Source: an uncultured Methanobrevibacter sp.
Lineage (GTDB): Archaea > Methanobacteriota > Methanobacteria > Methanobacteriales > Methanobacteriaceae
Direction: 5' to 3'
Assembly: GCF_900314695.1 (NCBI RefSeq)
Contig: NZ_OMWD01000003.1
Location: forward strand, 98,912-162,911
DNA: 64,000 nucleotides
Shown: positions 1 to 9,262 of the stretch, in pieces
Layout of the letters: each line of letters begins with the position of its first letter
Numbering within the stretch: the stretch's first letter is position 1
Made by a program: the position numbers and the translations under genes
Notes under the pieces: generated by a model
The model's input: the letters and a program-made list of their open reading frames with translations, nothing else
Database searches by the model: none
Told to the model about the DNA's origin: nothing

Positions 1-213
1 TTCAAAGCTATCTTAAGCGATATTCACGTCATTAACAAAAAATTAGGTTCCAACAAACCTAGACGTAGAAAATCTGAAAATAAAAGTTCTTCTGGCGGTA
101 ACAAAAACCGTGAAGAAAAAGAAAGAGCTGAAGAAATCTTTGAAAAATTCAAACAAGGTGGAAAAGTCTCTACTGAAGAGATTTTACTCTTACAAAAATA
201 CAACATAGGTTAA
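1..213 (+). CDS. C-terminal fragment of a coiled-coil-type protein (5' end outside window)
   Basis: The frame is open from the first base to TAA at 211-213 and gives 70 residues, so this is the tail of a gene that begins before the window. It has a basic, Ser/Gly/Asn-rich linker, then a charged helical stretch ending in a short motif that reads STEEILLLQKYNIG. This ending resembles archaeal coiled-coil proteins of the COG1340 type, but too little is present to be sure. The family assignment is an inference from composition and the tail motif only. Confidence 0.55.
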   Translation, partial: FKAILSDIHVINKKLGSNKPRRRKSENKSSSGGNKNREEKERAEEIFEKFKQGGKVSTEEILLLQKYNIG

Positions 214-254
214 TTACATTAACCTCTTTTTTTTACTTTTTTTAGGGTTTTACA

Positions 255-416
255 ATGTCTGAAGAAAAAATCGAAACTTGTTTTATCTGTGGCAAAAAAT
301 TTGATATGAATAAGGCAGACCTTGCATATTATAGAAATGGCCAATTTCCAATATGTGATTTTTGTGCTGACTTCTATCGTTTTTATAATGAAGACTTAAC
401 TTCTAAAAATGAATAA
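255..416 (+). CDS. Small zinc-binding protein, 53 aa
   Basis: A short ORF starts at ATG 255, preceded by a weak purine-rich site (AGGG). It has two CxxC pairs, CFIC near residue 9 and CDFC near residue 34, about 22 residues apart. This is the arrangement of a single treble-clef or zinc-ribbon finger. The residues between the knuckles are aromatic and polar, and there is no signal peptide or membrane segment. It lies 41 nt after the preceding gene and could be co-transcribed with it. The function is unknown; zinc binding is inferred from cysteine spacing. A nucleic-acid or ribosome-associated role is possible but not shown. Confidence 0.6.
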   Translation: MSEEKIETCFICGKKFDMNKADLAYYRNGQFPICDFCADFYRFYNEDLTSKNE

Positions 417-508
417 TTGCTTATTTTTTTATATTTAAAATTTTTTCTGGTTTTTTGGATATTCTTTTTCTGTTAATGCAATTTTTTTTTAAACTTTTCA
501 ATAGTAAT

Positions 509-519
509 ATTTTTATATT
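509..519 (+). promoter_or_regulatory. TATA box of topA
   Basis: The sequence TTTTTATATTA matches the archaeal box A. It lies about 50-60 nt before the topA ATG, so transcription would start near 540 and leave a short leader with the GAGGTAGG ribosome binding site. Confidence 0.5.
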
Positions 520-568
520 AAAAATTTCATTAAAATAATTTATAAAAAATTGAGGTAGGAAGAGTATC

Positions 569-2725
569 ATGCATGAAGTAATAATTTGCGAAAAACCAAA
601 TTCTGCTGAAAAAATTGCTAAAGCACTGTCACCCAGTGCCAAAAAGAAAGTTTATAACAAGAAAGTTAAATATTGGGAACTTAAAAAGGATTCTAAAGAT
701 ATTACCGTTGTTTCTGCAGTGGGACATCTTTATTCATTAACTCCTAATAATCCTAAAGACAAGGTTTATTTTGATCTCCGCTGGGCTCCTGCTTATGAGG
801 TCAACAAGAGAGGAAGCGGTTTTACCAAGGATTATGTTCGAGCCATTAAAAAACTTGGAAAAAATGCAGATTCCTATGTTCATGCATGCGATTACGATAC
901 TGAAGGAACTCTGATTGGATATAATGCTTTAAAATATGCCTGCGGACAAAATAATCTTAGTAAAATTTCCCGTATGAAGTTTTCAACATTAACTAAAAAG
1001 GATTTGCTTGAAGCATACGACAACAGAATTGATTTGGACATGAATCAGGTGGATACTGGTATTGCAAGGCATGTTTTGGATTATTATTTCGGTGTTAACA
1101 TTTCCAAAGCTTTGATGAAATCCGTAAGCAATGCAAAGCACAGATTTTTAAAATTATCTGCCGGAAGGGTTCAAACTCCAACTTTGTCCATTTTGGTAGA
1201 TCGTGAAAAAGAAATCAAAGAATTTGTTCCTGAACCTTATTGGTTGATTAGGGCCATTTTAGATGGAAACATTGAGGTTAATCATGTTGACGGTAAAATA
1301 TTTGATCGTGAAAGGGCTGAAGATATTTTATCTAAATGTGATGGTGCTGATGCGGTTGTTGACAAAATCAAATTGTCAAAATCCACAACCAAACCGCCTG
1401 TTCCATTTAATTTAGGAGGTCTTCAAACAGAAGCCTATAATGTATTCGGATTTTCTCCTAAAAAAACTCAGGTCATTGCTCAAAATCTTTATACTGCGGG
1501 TTATACTTCTTATCCACGTACTTCTTCTCAAAAATTGCCTGAAAGCCTCGATTTCAAATCAATTTTCAATCAATTAAAAAATAATCCTGAATTCGGTAAG
1601 CACATTGACAAGTTACCTTCCAAGTTAAAGCCAAATGAAGGTAAAAAAGAGGATGCTGCTCACCCTGCAATCCATCCAACAGGAATATTGCCTTCAGGAC
1701 TGTCCAAGGATGACTTTAAAATCTACAATCTGATTGTGTATAGGTTCATTTCAGTTTTCTTCGAAGCTGCCAAATTTGAATCAATGACTACAACAGTAGA
1801 TATTGAAGGTGAAAAATTCAAATTTGGTCGCAGACGAGTTATTCATAAAGGATGGATGGAACATTATCCATACAGAAAAATCGATGATGACGAGTTTCCG
1901 GATATCAGTGAAGGAGATTTGATTAAAGTTTTAGAAATCATTTCCGATGAAAAGGAAACCAAGCCTCCAGCAAGGTATAATCAGGCTTCATTGATAAGGG
2001 AGCTTGAAAAAAGAGAACTTGGAACTAAAGCAACCCGTGCAGATATCATTGATAAATTGTATGACAGAAAATACATCACCGGAGATAAGCAAATTGAAGT
2101 CAATCAACTCGGAGAGAACATGATTGATACTTTAAGCACTTACTGTAATGACATTACTTCTGAAGAACTCACTCGTGACTTTGAAAATAAATTGGAAGGT
2201 ATAGATAAGAATACTTCAACAAGACAGGAAGTTATTAAACAGGGTGAAAAGGAAGTAAATGTAATTTTAGGTGATATTAATAAGAATTCCAAGGAAATTG
2301 GTTCCAAGCTTTATGAATCTTACCAGGAGAGTAATGTTGTTGGAACTTGTCCTACTTGCGGTGCCAATCTTGTAAAAAGATATTCTCCAAAAACAAAAAG
2401 TTCCTTTGTTGGATGTTCAGCTTATCCTGATTGTACAACAATATATTCAATTCCAAAGGGAACAAATTTCTTAAAGAAAAAATGTGAGAAATGTGGTCTT
2501 CCAATAATTTCTTTTGGAAAGCCACGTCAAAGGGCTTGCCTTGATCCAAACTGTGGCAAGGATAAGACCAAACCGCATGATCCTAAAGTTGTGGGCAAAT
2601 GTCCTGACTGCGGTAAGGATTTGTTAAAACGTTCCGGACGTTATGGTGAATTTATCGGATGCAGTGGATTTCCTAAATGCAGGTTCACTTGCTCTGTAGA
2701 TGAACTAGAAAATAAATTAAAATAA
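569..2725 (+). CDS. topA: DNA topoisomerase I (type IA)
   Basis: This 718-residue protein relaxes negatively supercoiled DNA by cutting one strand through a tyrosine-phosphate link. The N-terminal Toprim domain starts with VIICEKPNSAEKIAKAL and carries the acidic metal-binding motif CDYDTEG near residue 112. The catalytic tyrosine is most likely Y315 in the motif SYPRTS. The C-terminus has several zinc-finger modules with CxxC pairs (CPTCG, CEKCG, CPDCG), as expected for archaeal and bacterial type IA enzymes. The length is normal for an archaeal TopA with finger modules. The start at ATG 569 is supported by GAGGTAGG upstream and a nearby TATA box. It is followed by an intergenic stretch of about 195 nt before aglB. 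Confidence 0.95.
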   Translation: MHEVIICEKPNSAEKIAKALSPSAKKKVYNKKVKYWELKKDSKDITVVSAVGHLYSLTPNNPKDKVYFDLRWAPAYEVNKRGSGFTKDYVRAIKKLGKNADSYVHACDYDTEGTLIGYNALKYACGQNNLSKISRMKFSTLTKKDLLEAYDNRIDLDMNQVDTGIARHVLDYYFGVNISKALMKSVSNAKHRFLKLSAGRVQTPTLSILVDREKEIKEFVPEPYWLIRAILDGNIEVNHVDGKIFDRERAEDILSKCDGADAVVDKIKLSKSTTKPPVPFNLGGLQTEAYNVFGFSPKKTQVIAQNLYTAGYTSYPRTSSQKLPESLDFKSIFNQLKNNPEFGKHIDKLPSKLKPNEGKKEDAAHPAIHPTGILPSGLSKDDFKIYNLIVYRFISVFFEAAKFESMTTTVDIEGEKFKFGRRRVIHKGWMEHYPYRKIDDDEFPDISEGDLIKVLEIISDEKETKPPARYNQASLIRELEKRELGTKATRADIIDKLYDRKYITGDKQIEVNQLGENMIDTLSTYCNDITSEELTRDFENKLEGIDKNTSTRQEVIKQGEKEVNVILGDINKNSKEIGSKLYESYQESNVVGTCPTCGANLVKRYSPKTKSSFVGCSAYPDCTTIYSIPKGTNFLKKKCEKCGLPIISFGKPRQRACLDPNCGKDKTKPHDPKVVGKCPDCGKDLLKRSGRYGEFIGCSGFPKCRFTCSVDELENKLK

Positions 2726-2920
2726 AATTTATCTTTTCTTCTTTTTTGTTTAATCCACAATATTTAATAATGGTGAATTAAATATATACTACTCAATAAA
2801 AATATTTTTTCATATCATGTTTTAATATTTTTATTTGTTTCTTAATTATTTTAATTAAATTTACTGGAAATTCTATATCTTTATGGAATTTTTATAGAAT
2901 GAGATGAATAGAGGATTTAT

Positions 2921-5629
2921 ATGAATAAACAAACAATATTAACAGTAGGTAAATCAATACTTATTATTTTGATTTTGTTAGCTGTTGTTTTTGCATTGAG
3001 GGCTCCTGCAGCCGATTTGCCATCAATGGATAACGAACTCAAAGCACAATATGTTGATTCATCCGGTCTTCCTTATTTCAGTGAAATGGATTCATATTAT
3101 AACTTAAGGTTGACACAAGATTATGCAGATCACGGTTTTGTGGGAGACGAAATTATAAATGGTAGCGAATGGGATATGCATCGGTACGCGCCCGACGGGA
3201 ATCAGATTAATTATGAGCTGGGTATCGTATATCTCACAAACTGGTTACATGACGTAGCTAACAGTTTCTTTGGCGGAAACTATTCAATTAAGGAAATTGC
3301 GTTTTGGACTGGTCCAATCATATCTTCATTAGCTGTGATTCCGGCATTTATATTCGCTAGAAGAATATCTAACGATTGGGGAGCGATTGTTGCAACATTA
3401 ATTATTGTTCTTGCTCCGAATTATTTCTCACACACATTCGCAGGATTTTTCGATACAGATATGTTCTATTACATATTTTCGCTGTTATTCGTATTTTTCT
3501 TTGTTGAATGTATACGGACGGACAATATTATTCTTAAAATAATTTATGCAATAATATCCATCGTTTCAATAGGATTATTCTCACAATCTTGGACTGGTTA
3601 TATCTTTTACATAGGTTTGATGGGAATATTTTCCATTGTATATCTAATTGTATGTTATGTCTTCGACGTTGACAACAATAAAAGCGAATATTCGAGTAAA
3701 GTGTCTTGGTTTATCCATCAGGATGCGCTATTGTCACTTGTGATTCTTGGTGTAATTGGATTTGCCGGACTCGCTGTTTTCAAAGGAGTCGATGGAGTAT
3801 TTGGAATATTTGGAAATTTAACTGGATTATTAAGCTTGCAATCTGCATCTAGGGTTGTAGGTGGATTCCCTAACGTACTTGTTTCTGTTGCAGAGATGCA
3901 ACAACCATCCATGCTTGGTGCTGGAATGAATTCAATGTTCTTAGCTAGTACCAATGGTTTCATTAACGGTATCGGTGGTATAGCAGTATTTTTCGCAGCT
4001 TTAATTGTAGCTTATATTTTAGTTTCCAGATCTTGGAAATTCAGATCTGCAGGAAAAACAGTTCAAGTATCCGGAAAACCACAAAAAGGAGAAAGAGTTT
4101 CTGCTGCTGAAAAATTAGATGACGACCGTAAATTTAAGTTCTCATTTACGGATTTAAAATTCGGTGGTTCCAATGAGATATTGGCTAGTAAAAAATTAAC
4201 AGTACTTTACGCAACATTATTTGTTGTATGGATTGCAGTTACTGCTCTTGCTGTAACTAGAGGTTCAAGGTTCATTACAACAATCGTATTGCCATTCGGA
4301 TTATTGGCTGGTGTATTTGTAAGTTATGCTAGTGATTATATTAAAACTAGATTAAATAATGATAAATGGTTAGTTGTTATTGTGGCATTCTGTGGATTTT
4401 TAGCTGCAGTCCCATTAGCAACTATTAACACAATGTATGGAATAGCAATCTTTGCAGTTATATTTGCTATTGGTTTAGTTGCAATTTATGGAATGAAACC
4501 TAACGCATCCGTTAAAGTTCCGCTCAAGAAATATGTTGTTATTGCAGCTATAATTATTGCTCTTGTAACACCAACACTTTGTGGTGCTTTCCAAGTTTCT
4601 ACAAATGTTTACCCAGGTACCAGCGATCCAATGTGGAATTCAATGGAATGGATTAAAGAAACTCAATCCAATGATACCGTAATTACATCCTGGTGGGACT
4701 TCGGTTACCTCTTCGAAATTGCTGCAGATAGACAAGCAACTTTCGACGGAGGTTCTCAGACAGGAAGCCGTGCTTTCTGGCTGGGTCAAGCTATGGGTAC
4801 GGACAACCTGGATTTGTCGGTAGGTATATTTAGAATGCTGGATACAACCGGTGAGAGGGCAACTCAAAAGCTGGTGGATATTACTGGAGATTCCGGTCAA
4901 TCAGTAGGCATATTACTTGATATTTTACCAAAATCATCTAGTGATGCACAAAAAACTTTAATGGATAAATATCATTTGAATTCAACAGCCGCTTCGGATA
5001 TTGTTAATTTAACACACCCTGCAAATCCACGGCCTGTTATTTTCGTAGCATCTTCAGATATGCTTTCTAAAGCTGGTTGGTGGAGTTACTTCGGACATTG
5101 GAACTTTGAAAACCAAACCTCTGAAAACTACAACTACTTGGTACCGACAAGCACTATACAAGTAGCTCCTGGTCAAACCGCTAATTATACTTTAATGCAA
5201 GATTCAGGAATGACTGTAAATACAGTTATTGAAAGAGGAACAGGTAACAATACAACTACAGCACATGTTGAGTCTGTTTATACTGAAAATGGTCAAAAAA
5301 TCATGATTAATGATACTGAATATAACCCATATAATGCTTCAAACATTATCGTGATTGAAAATAACCAAATCATGAAAAACGAGTCAATTAAAGGTGCTGA
5401 GAATGGTAACTTTACTATTTTCTTAGTTGGTAATAATAATGAATACACTCCATTCTTGATTAGTAATGAACTGGTTAACTCAATGTTCACTAGACTTTAC
5501 CTTATGGGTGGAGCCGGTCAAAATCAGTTCACTTTAGTACATTCCGAACCGGGTGTAATGTTATTTAAAGTCAACTTTGATGGTAGTAGTAATTCAACAG
5601 CTAGTGGAAATTCAACATCTAGCAATTAG
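2921..5629 (+). CDS. aglB: Oligosaccharyltransferase catalytic subunit AglB/STT3
   Basis: This 902-residue membrane enzyme transfers a lipid-linked glycan to asparagine in Asn-X-Ser/Thr sites on the outer face of the cytoplasmic membrane. The N-terminal half is a run of hydrophobic helices. The first external loop has the acidic EMDSYYNLR segment near residue 56, and a DxD-like FFDTDM motif has D178 and D180. The WWDFG signature lies at residues 591-595, followed by a soluble external domain. A charged cytoplasmic-looking insertion occurs near residues 375-430. The start at ATG 2921 has GAGG upstream. A strong terminator overlaps the stop codon. Many secreted proteins in this window are rich in Asn-X-Ser/Thr sites and are plausible substrates (inference). 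Confidence 0.93.
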   Translation: MNKQTILTVGKSILIILILLAVVFALRAPAADLPSMDNELKAQYVDSSGLPYFSEMDSYYNLRLTQDYADHGFVGDEIINGSEWDMHRYAPDGNQINYELGIVYLTNWLHDVANSFFGGNYSIKEIAFWTGPIISSLAVIPAFIFARRISNDWGAIVATLIIVLAPNYFSHTFAGFFDTDMFYYIFSLLFVFFFVECIRTDNIILKIIYAIISIVSIGLFSQSWTGYIFYIGLMGIFSIVYLIVCYVFDVDNNKSEYSSKVSWFIHQDALLSLVILGVIGFAGLAVFKGVDGVFGIFGNLTGLLSLQSASRVVGGFPNVLVSVAEMQQPSMLGAGMNSMFLASTNGFINGIGGIAVFFAALIVAYILVSRSWKFRSAGKTVQVSGKPQKGERVSAAEKLDDDRKFKFSFTDLKFGGSNEILASKKLTVLYATLFVVWIAVTALAVTRGSRFITTIVLPFGLLAGVFVSYASDYIKTRLNNDKWLVVIVAFCGFLAAVPLATINTMYGIAIFAVIFAIGLVAIYGMKPNASVKVPLKKYVVIAAIIIALVTPTLCGAFQVSTNVYPGTSDPMWNSMEWIKETQSNDTVITSWWDFGYLFEIAADRQATFDGGSQTGSRAFWLGQAMGTDNLDLSVGIFRMLDTTGERATQKLVDITGDSGQSVGILLDILPKSSSDAQKTLMDKYHLNSTAASDIVNLTHPANPRPVIFVASSDMLSKAGWWSYFGHWNFENQTSENYNYLVPTSTIQVAPGQTANYTLMQDSGMTVNTVIERGTGNNTTTAHVESVYTENGQKIMINDTEYNPYNASNIIVIENNQIMKNESIKGAENGNFTIFLVGNNNEYTPFLISNELVNSMFTRLYLMGGAGQNQFTLVHSEPGVMLFKVNFDGSSNSTASGNSTSSN

Positions 5630-5660
5630 ATTAGGATTTTCCTAATCTTTCTTTTTTTTA
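5628..5660 (+). terminator. Hairpin terminator after aglB
   Basis: A 9-bp inverted repeat AGATTAGGA / TCCTAATCT (5628-5636 with 5640-5648) has a 3-nt loop and is followed by a T-rich tract. The stem begins inside the aglB stop codon. Confidence 0.65.
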
Positions 5661-5679
5661 TTTTTTTTATGGTGATTTA

Positions 5680-6774
5680 ATGGGAATAGAAGAGAAAATA
5701 AAGGATATTGAAGAAGAAATTCAAAAAACACCATACAATAAAGCTACTTCACACCACATTGGTAAATTAAAAGCAAAACTATCAAAACTTAAAGAAGAAT
5801 CTTTACAAAGAAGCAGTGGTGGTACTAAAGGACAAGGTTTCCATGTTAAAAAATCAGGGGATGCTACTGTTGTTCTTGTAGGATTTCCTTCAGTTGGTAA
5901 ATCTACTCTCTTGAATAATATTACAAATGCAGAAAGTAAAGTTGGTGCTTATCAGTTCACAACTTTAGATATTGTTCCAGGTGTCATGGAGCATAAAAAT
6001 GCTAAAATCCAAGTTTTTGATATTCCTGGAATTATTACCGGTGCAAGTAGTGGTAAAGGAAGAGGAAAAGAAATTCTATCTGTTGCAAGAACTGCTGATT
6101 TGATATTGGTTGTATTGGATACTTTAAATCCACAGCATATTGATGTTATTGTAAAAGAACTAAGAGCTATTGGAATCAGACCAAATGAACAGCCACCAGA
6201 CGTTACAGTTAAGAGGAAAAAGCTTGGTGGTGTAAAGGTATCATCCACCTGTCCGTTGTCTCATTTGGATGAAAAAACAATCCGTTCTATCCTTAATGAA
6301 TACGGTTATATTAATGCTGACGTTCTCTTCAGGGATGACGTTACAATGGATCAGTTCATCGATGTGCTTGATAGAAACAAATCCTATGTTCCGATGTTGG
6401 TTTTATTAAATAAGGTTGACCTTGTTGATGAGGCATACATTAAAGAGCTTAAGAAATACATTCCAGAATTTATTCCGATTTCCGCTGATAAAAATACAAA
6501 TATTGATGAGCTAAAAGATATCATATTTGATAATTTGGACCTTGTCAGAGTATATTTAAAACCACAAGGCAGAAAAGCGGACATGGAAGATCCATTGGTT
6601 ATCAAAAAGGGTTCTACTGTAATTGACGCATGCAGAAAACTGCATAGAGAATTCGTTAAGAATTTCCGTCATGCTAAAGTTTGGGGAACTTCTGTCAAAT
6701 TCCCTGGTCAAAAGGTAGGTCCTGACCACGTATTGGATGATGAAGATGTTTTAAGAATTATTTTAAAAAAATAA
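5680..6774 (+). CDS. DRG-family GTP-binding protein with TGS domain
   Basis: This 364-residue GTPase belongs to the Obg/DRG family, whose archaeal members are linked to translation and ribosome function. An N-terminal helical segment precedes the G domain. G1 is GFPSVGKSTL near residue 68, the G3 region is DIPG, and G4 is NKVD near residue 245. The last 70 or so residues form the TGS domain, read from the VYLKPQGR segment and the conserved KFPGQKVGPDHVLDDEDVL ending. The ATG at 5680 follows a GGTGA site. The gene is complete, normal in length and only 18 nt from the next gene, so the two are probably co-transcribed. Confidence 0.93.
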   Translation: MGIEEKIKDIEEEIQKTPYNKATSHHIGKLKAKLSKLKEESLQRSSGGTKGQGFHVKKSGDATVVLVGFPSVGKSTLLNNITNAESKVGAYQFTTLDIVPGVMEHKNAKIQVFDIPGIITGASSGKGRGKEILSVARTADLILVVLDTLNPQHIDVIVKELRAIGIRPNEQPPDVTVKRKKLGGVKVSSTCPLSHLDEKTIRSILNEYGYINADVLFRDDVTMDQFIDVLDRNKSYVPMLVLLNKVDLVDEAYIKELKKYIPEFIPISADKNTNIDELKDIIFDNLDLVRVYLKPQGRKADMEDPLVIKKGSTVIDACRKLHREFVKNFRHAKVWGTSVKFPGQKVGPDHVLDDEDVLRIILKK

Positions 6775-6792
6775 TTCCTTTTTTTGATTTTT

Positions 6793-7338
6793 ATGCGTAA
6801 AACTATTTTTATAACTGGTACTCCCGGTACTGGAAAAACTACTGTTAGTGAAGTTTTAGCTTCTAAATTAAATTGCAGATTGATTAAAATTAACGATTTG
6901 GCAATTGAAAATGATTTTATTTTAGGAATTGACGAGGATAAAGGCTATAAGGTCATCGATATTCCTGCACTCAATGAAAAAGTTTCTGAGATAATTAACG
7001 ACAGTGACGAGCTGATTATTTTTGAAGGGCATTTGGCTCATTTGTGTGATGGGGCTGACAAAGTAATTGTTTTAAGAGTCAGACCTGAAATTTTGCAATC
7101 CAGACTTGAAGCCCGTAATTATTCCGAATCTAAAATCCATGAAAACCTTGAAGCTGAAGCAATGGGAGTCTGTACAGCGGAAGCATATGGTATTTATGGT
7201 GAGAATATCTCAGAGATTGATGTGAGTGATTTAACTGTAGATGAAATTGTTGATGTGATTTCCAGTATCATTTCAGGTAGTAATGATTATCCTGTTGGTG
7301 AAATTGATTTTATGGATTGGTTGATTTCAAATTCTTAA
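6793..7338 (+). CDS. AK6/Fap7-type adenylate kinase-like protein
   Basis: This 181-residue P-loop kinase of the archaeal AK6 (Fap7-like) family converts ATP plus AMP to two ADP. Relatives act in small-subunit ribosome maturation. The Walker A motif GTPGTGKTT is at residues 8-16, followed by a short LID/NMP arrangement and the conserved EGHLAH segment near residue 79. I prefer ATG 6793 to the TTG at 6784 because the kinase fold begins with the strand RKTIFITGTPG directly after this ATG. No clear ribosome binding site is seen, and translational coupling to the GTPase gene 18 nt upstream is likely. The C-terminus ends in an acidic, aromatic tail. Confidence 0.88.
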   Translation: MRKTIFITGTPGTGKTTVSEVLASKLNCRLIKINDLAIENDFILGIDEDKGYKVIDIPALNEKVSEIINDSDELIIFEGHLAHLCDGADKVIVLRVRPEILQSRLEARNYSESKIHENLEAEAMGVCTAEAYGIYGENISEIDVSDLTVDEIVDVISSIISGSNDYPVGEIDFMDWLISNS

Positions 7339-7475
7339 TTATTATTTGATAGCAATTTTTCATTCTAAAAGCAATTTTCCTAAATCTTCATAATTTTTCT
7401 TTTTTAGGTCAATTTTTAACTTATTTTTATCTATTTTCATAATATGCAATTGTGCACTCTTGTAGTTCGAAAATA

Positions 7476-7483
7476 TTTATATA
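7476..7483 (+). promoter_or_regulatory. TATA box of the toxin-antitoxin pair
   Basis: TTTATATA fits an archaeal TATA box. A transcript would start near 7505, which rules out the upstream in-frame start codons (7444 and 7483 region) and supports the antitoxin start at 7612. Confidence 0.5.
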
Positions 7484-7611
7484 TGTTCGAGTTCAATATT
7501 AACATGATTGTTCTAGCTAGTTCAAACACAATGCAAAAGCGGTTAAAATTAATTCTTTGTGATTTTAATTTAAAATTATGTTCAAAGGTTGAAAGAAAGT
7601 GGATTGATACA

Positions 7612-7851
7612 ATGTTAAATATAAATTTAAAAGATAATGTGGTTGAAAAGGTTAATATAATGTCTAAATTAACTAATAAAACTCCAGAAGAGGTTGTTAA
7701 TGAAACTCTTTGGGATAATCTTAAAAAAATTGAAGATGTTCCGGATGAACTTGATTACGAAAAAATTTGGGGCATGTTGGAGCATGATAATCCTGAAGGA
7801 GATGATATTTTGGATAATCTCATACGCCTTGGTAAAGAAGGTTGGGATTAA
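7612..7851 (+). CDS. Putative VapB-like antitoxin
   Basis: This protein of 79 residues lies directly upstream of a PIN-domain toxin gene. The frame is open further upstream to 7444, but the promoter at about 7476 lies inside that extension, and the upstream residues are not like a domain. The ATG at 7612 is therefore the better start. The protein has a short N-terminal strand and helix (KDNVVEKVNIMSKLTNKTPEEVV) that could be a ribbon-helix-helix DNA-binding domain. An acidic C-terminal half (DELDYEKIWGMLEHDNPEGDD) would suit binding and neutralising a PIN toxin. The role is inferred from position and size; I recognise no exact family. Confidence 0.55.
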   Translation: MLNINLKDNVVEKVNIMSKLTNKTPEEVVNETLWDNLKKIEDVPDELDYEKIWGMLEHDNPEGDDILDNLIRLGKEGWD

Positions 7852-7880
7852 TCATTAATCAAACACCACGAGGAATTTTG

Positions 7881-8279
7881 ATGATTTTTTTAGACACCAC
7901 TTATGTTAATGGTTTGATAATTAAAAAAGATCCCTATAAGAAATCTTCAGAAAATATCAAACCATTTTTGGACAAAGAAGCAAAAGCAACCAACATCACA
8001 GTTCTAGTTGAGGTATTAAATAGTCTAAAGAGAAATAATTTTAATGGAAATGTCAAGGACATTGTTAATCAATTGTTTAATGTTCATATTTTTGATTTTT
8101 TGTCAAAAGAAGATTATAAAAAAGCTATGGAACTGTTTAGATTTTACAATCATGCCATTAATTTTGCAGATTGTACTATATTAGTATCTATGCAAAAACA
8201 TGGAATTACCAGAATTGCAACATTTGATTCTGATTTTGACAAAATCCATTGGATTAATAGAATATGTGGGTTTTTTTAA
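7881..8279 (+). CDS. PIN-domain toxin (VapC-type ribonuclease)
   Basis: This 132-residue PIN-domain protein is probably a VapC toxin that cleaves RNA. The expected acidic metal ligands are visible: D5 in the opening MIFLDTTYV strand, E44 in VLVEVL, D97 in FADCTI, and D116 in the ATFDSDFDKI motif. The start at ATG 7881 follows GAGG by 7 nt. The longer open frame from 7842 adds residues before the canonical first strand and lacks a binding site. The putative antitoxin gene ends 29 nt upstream. The pair is the only accessory element in a run of housekeeping genes. Confidence 0.8.
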   Translation: MIFLDTTYVNGLIIKKDPYKKSSENIKPFLDKEAKATNITVLVEVLNSLKRNNFNGNVKDIVNQLFNVHIFDFLSKEDYKKAMELFRFYNHAINFADCTILVSMQKHGITRIATFDSDFDKIHWINRICGFF

Positions 8280-8436
8280 CTCATTTTAATTATTGTGAAA
8301 TGATTCATCTTATTTAATCAATTAATTTCGTGTTATTGATGCAACTATTGTTTCGATGCTTTTGACAGATTTGATTATAAAATATTTTTTTCTTATTACT
8401 TCTATTTTTTAGAGAATTTCCAAATAATCCACAACC

Positions 8437-8446
8437 TTTATAAATA
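8437..8446 (+). promoter_or_regulatory. TATA box of the rnp4-led translation operon
   Basis: TTTATAAATA is a strong archaeal box A. Transcription would begin near 8467, leaving a leader of about 105 nt before the TTG start of rnp4. The stretch 8280-8574 otherwise holds no gene; it contains a small AACCTAAGGTT palindrome near 8480. Confidence 0.55.
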
Positions 8447-8574
8447 GTGATAAACATATTTATTCTTAATATTCATATTAACCTAAGGTTATCTTAACTA
8501 TGGTTTTTGTTTTAATTTGCGCAAATCATTTTAATTCAATTTTGAATATTATATCCTACAAAAGGAGGATATTT

Positions 8575-8940
8575 TTGAGTAGAGGAAAACGACCAAAGTG
8601 GATGATTGAAATAGCGATTGAAAGAATGAATATTCTTTTTGAGCGTGCAGAGATGGAATTCATCACCCATCCTGAAAGATCCAATCGTTATGTTGAACTT
8701 GCTTTAAAGCTATCCACCAAATACAATACCAAAATTCCCGAAAAATGGCAAAGGAGGTATTGTAAGAAATGTAAGAAATTCCTTTACCCGGGTCATAATT
8801 GCACCGTCCGGCTAATTAACTCAGAAGTTAATATTTTTTGTGGTGAATGTGGCCATGTCATGAAAATTCCTTATCATAAGGAAAAGAAACTTAAAAGGAG
8901 AGCTAAATATGAGTCAATCAAAAAAAGAAATGATGAATAG
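8575..8940 (+). CDS. rnp4: RNase P protein component 4 (Rpr2/Rpp21 homolog)
   Basis: This 121-residue subunit of archaeal ribonuclease P helps remove 5' leaders from precursor tRNAs. The N-terminal helical part (RPKWMIEIAIERMNILFERA) pairs with another RNase P protein in known structures. The C-terminal zinc ribbon has YCKKC and FCGECG knuckles plus a PGHNC segment. The frame runs back to ATG 8500, but I choose TTG 8575. It follows a near-perfect AAAGGAGGAT site and gives the usual SRGKRP family N-terminus, while the upstream residues look like untranslated leader. The 3' end overlaps the next gene by 32 nt. Confidence 0.9.
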   Translation: MSRGKRPKWMIEIAIERMNILFERAEMEFITHPERSNRYVELALKLSTKYNTKIPEKWQRRYCKKCKKFLYPGHNCTVRLINSEVNIFCGECGHVMKIPYHKEKKLKRRAKYESIKKRNDE

Positions 8941-9166
8941 AGCTCTTTCCGCGATGACAATTAATATTGGTAAGGCTGGTGTTAATGATAATGTTATTGA
9001 AGAAATCAAACGCCAACTTGAAGCTAATGAAATTGTTAAACTTAAATTTGCAAAAAATATCGCTAGAGATAAAGATGATTACATCGACGAAATTGTCACT
9101 AAAACCAGAGCGAAGCTCATTGACGTTAGGGGACATGTTGCTGTAATCTATAAGAAAAAGCCTTAA
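8909..9166 (+). CDS. YhbY-like (CRM domain) RNA-binding protein
   Basis: This 85-residue single-domain CRM protein binds RNA; bacterial and archaeal relatives associate with precursor ribosomal subunits. The conserved segment INIGKAGVND marks the GxxG-like loop and is followed by the alternating helix and strand pattern of the fold. The start ATG 8909 lies inside rnp4 in another frame, with AAGGAGAG a few bases upstream, so the overlap is real and suggests translational coupling. After this gene there is a gap of about 95 nt with a weak hairpin and T run before rps19e. Confidence 0.88.
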   Translation: MSQSKKEMMNRALSAMTINIGKAGVNDNVIEEIKRQLEANEIVKLKFAKNIARDKDDYIDEIVTKTRAKLIDVRGHVAVIYKKKP

Positions 9167-9262
9167 ACATTATAAATTTAGAGTTACAGGCCCTATTTTT
9201 TTAGGTCTTAAATTTACAGTGGATTAAGCTACAATTATTTAATAAAATATTGGAGAATTAAT

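Noticed and set aside
7444..7611. Upstream extension of the putative antitoxin
   Set aside because: The TATA box at 7476-7483 lies inside the extension, so RNA would begin near 7505; no binding site supports the earlier starts.
8500..8574. ATG 8500 as start of the RNase P subunit gene
   Set aside because: TTG 8575 has a near-perfect AAAGGAGGAT site and yields the usual N-terminus; the upstream 25 residues are unlike the family.
9167..9262. Possible RNA gene between yhbY and rps19e
   Set aside because: The gap has only a weak hairpin with a T run (around 9190-9210) and no tRNA-like features; a terminator or spacer is more likely.
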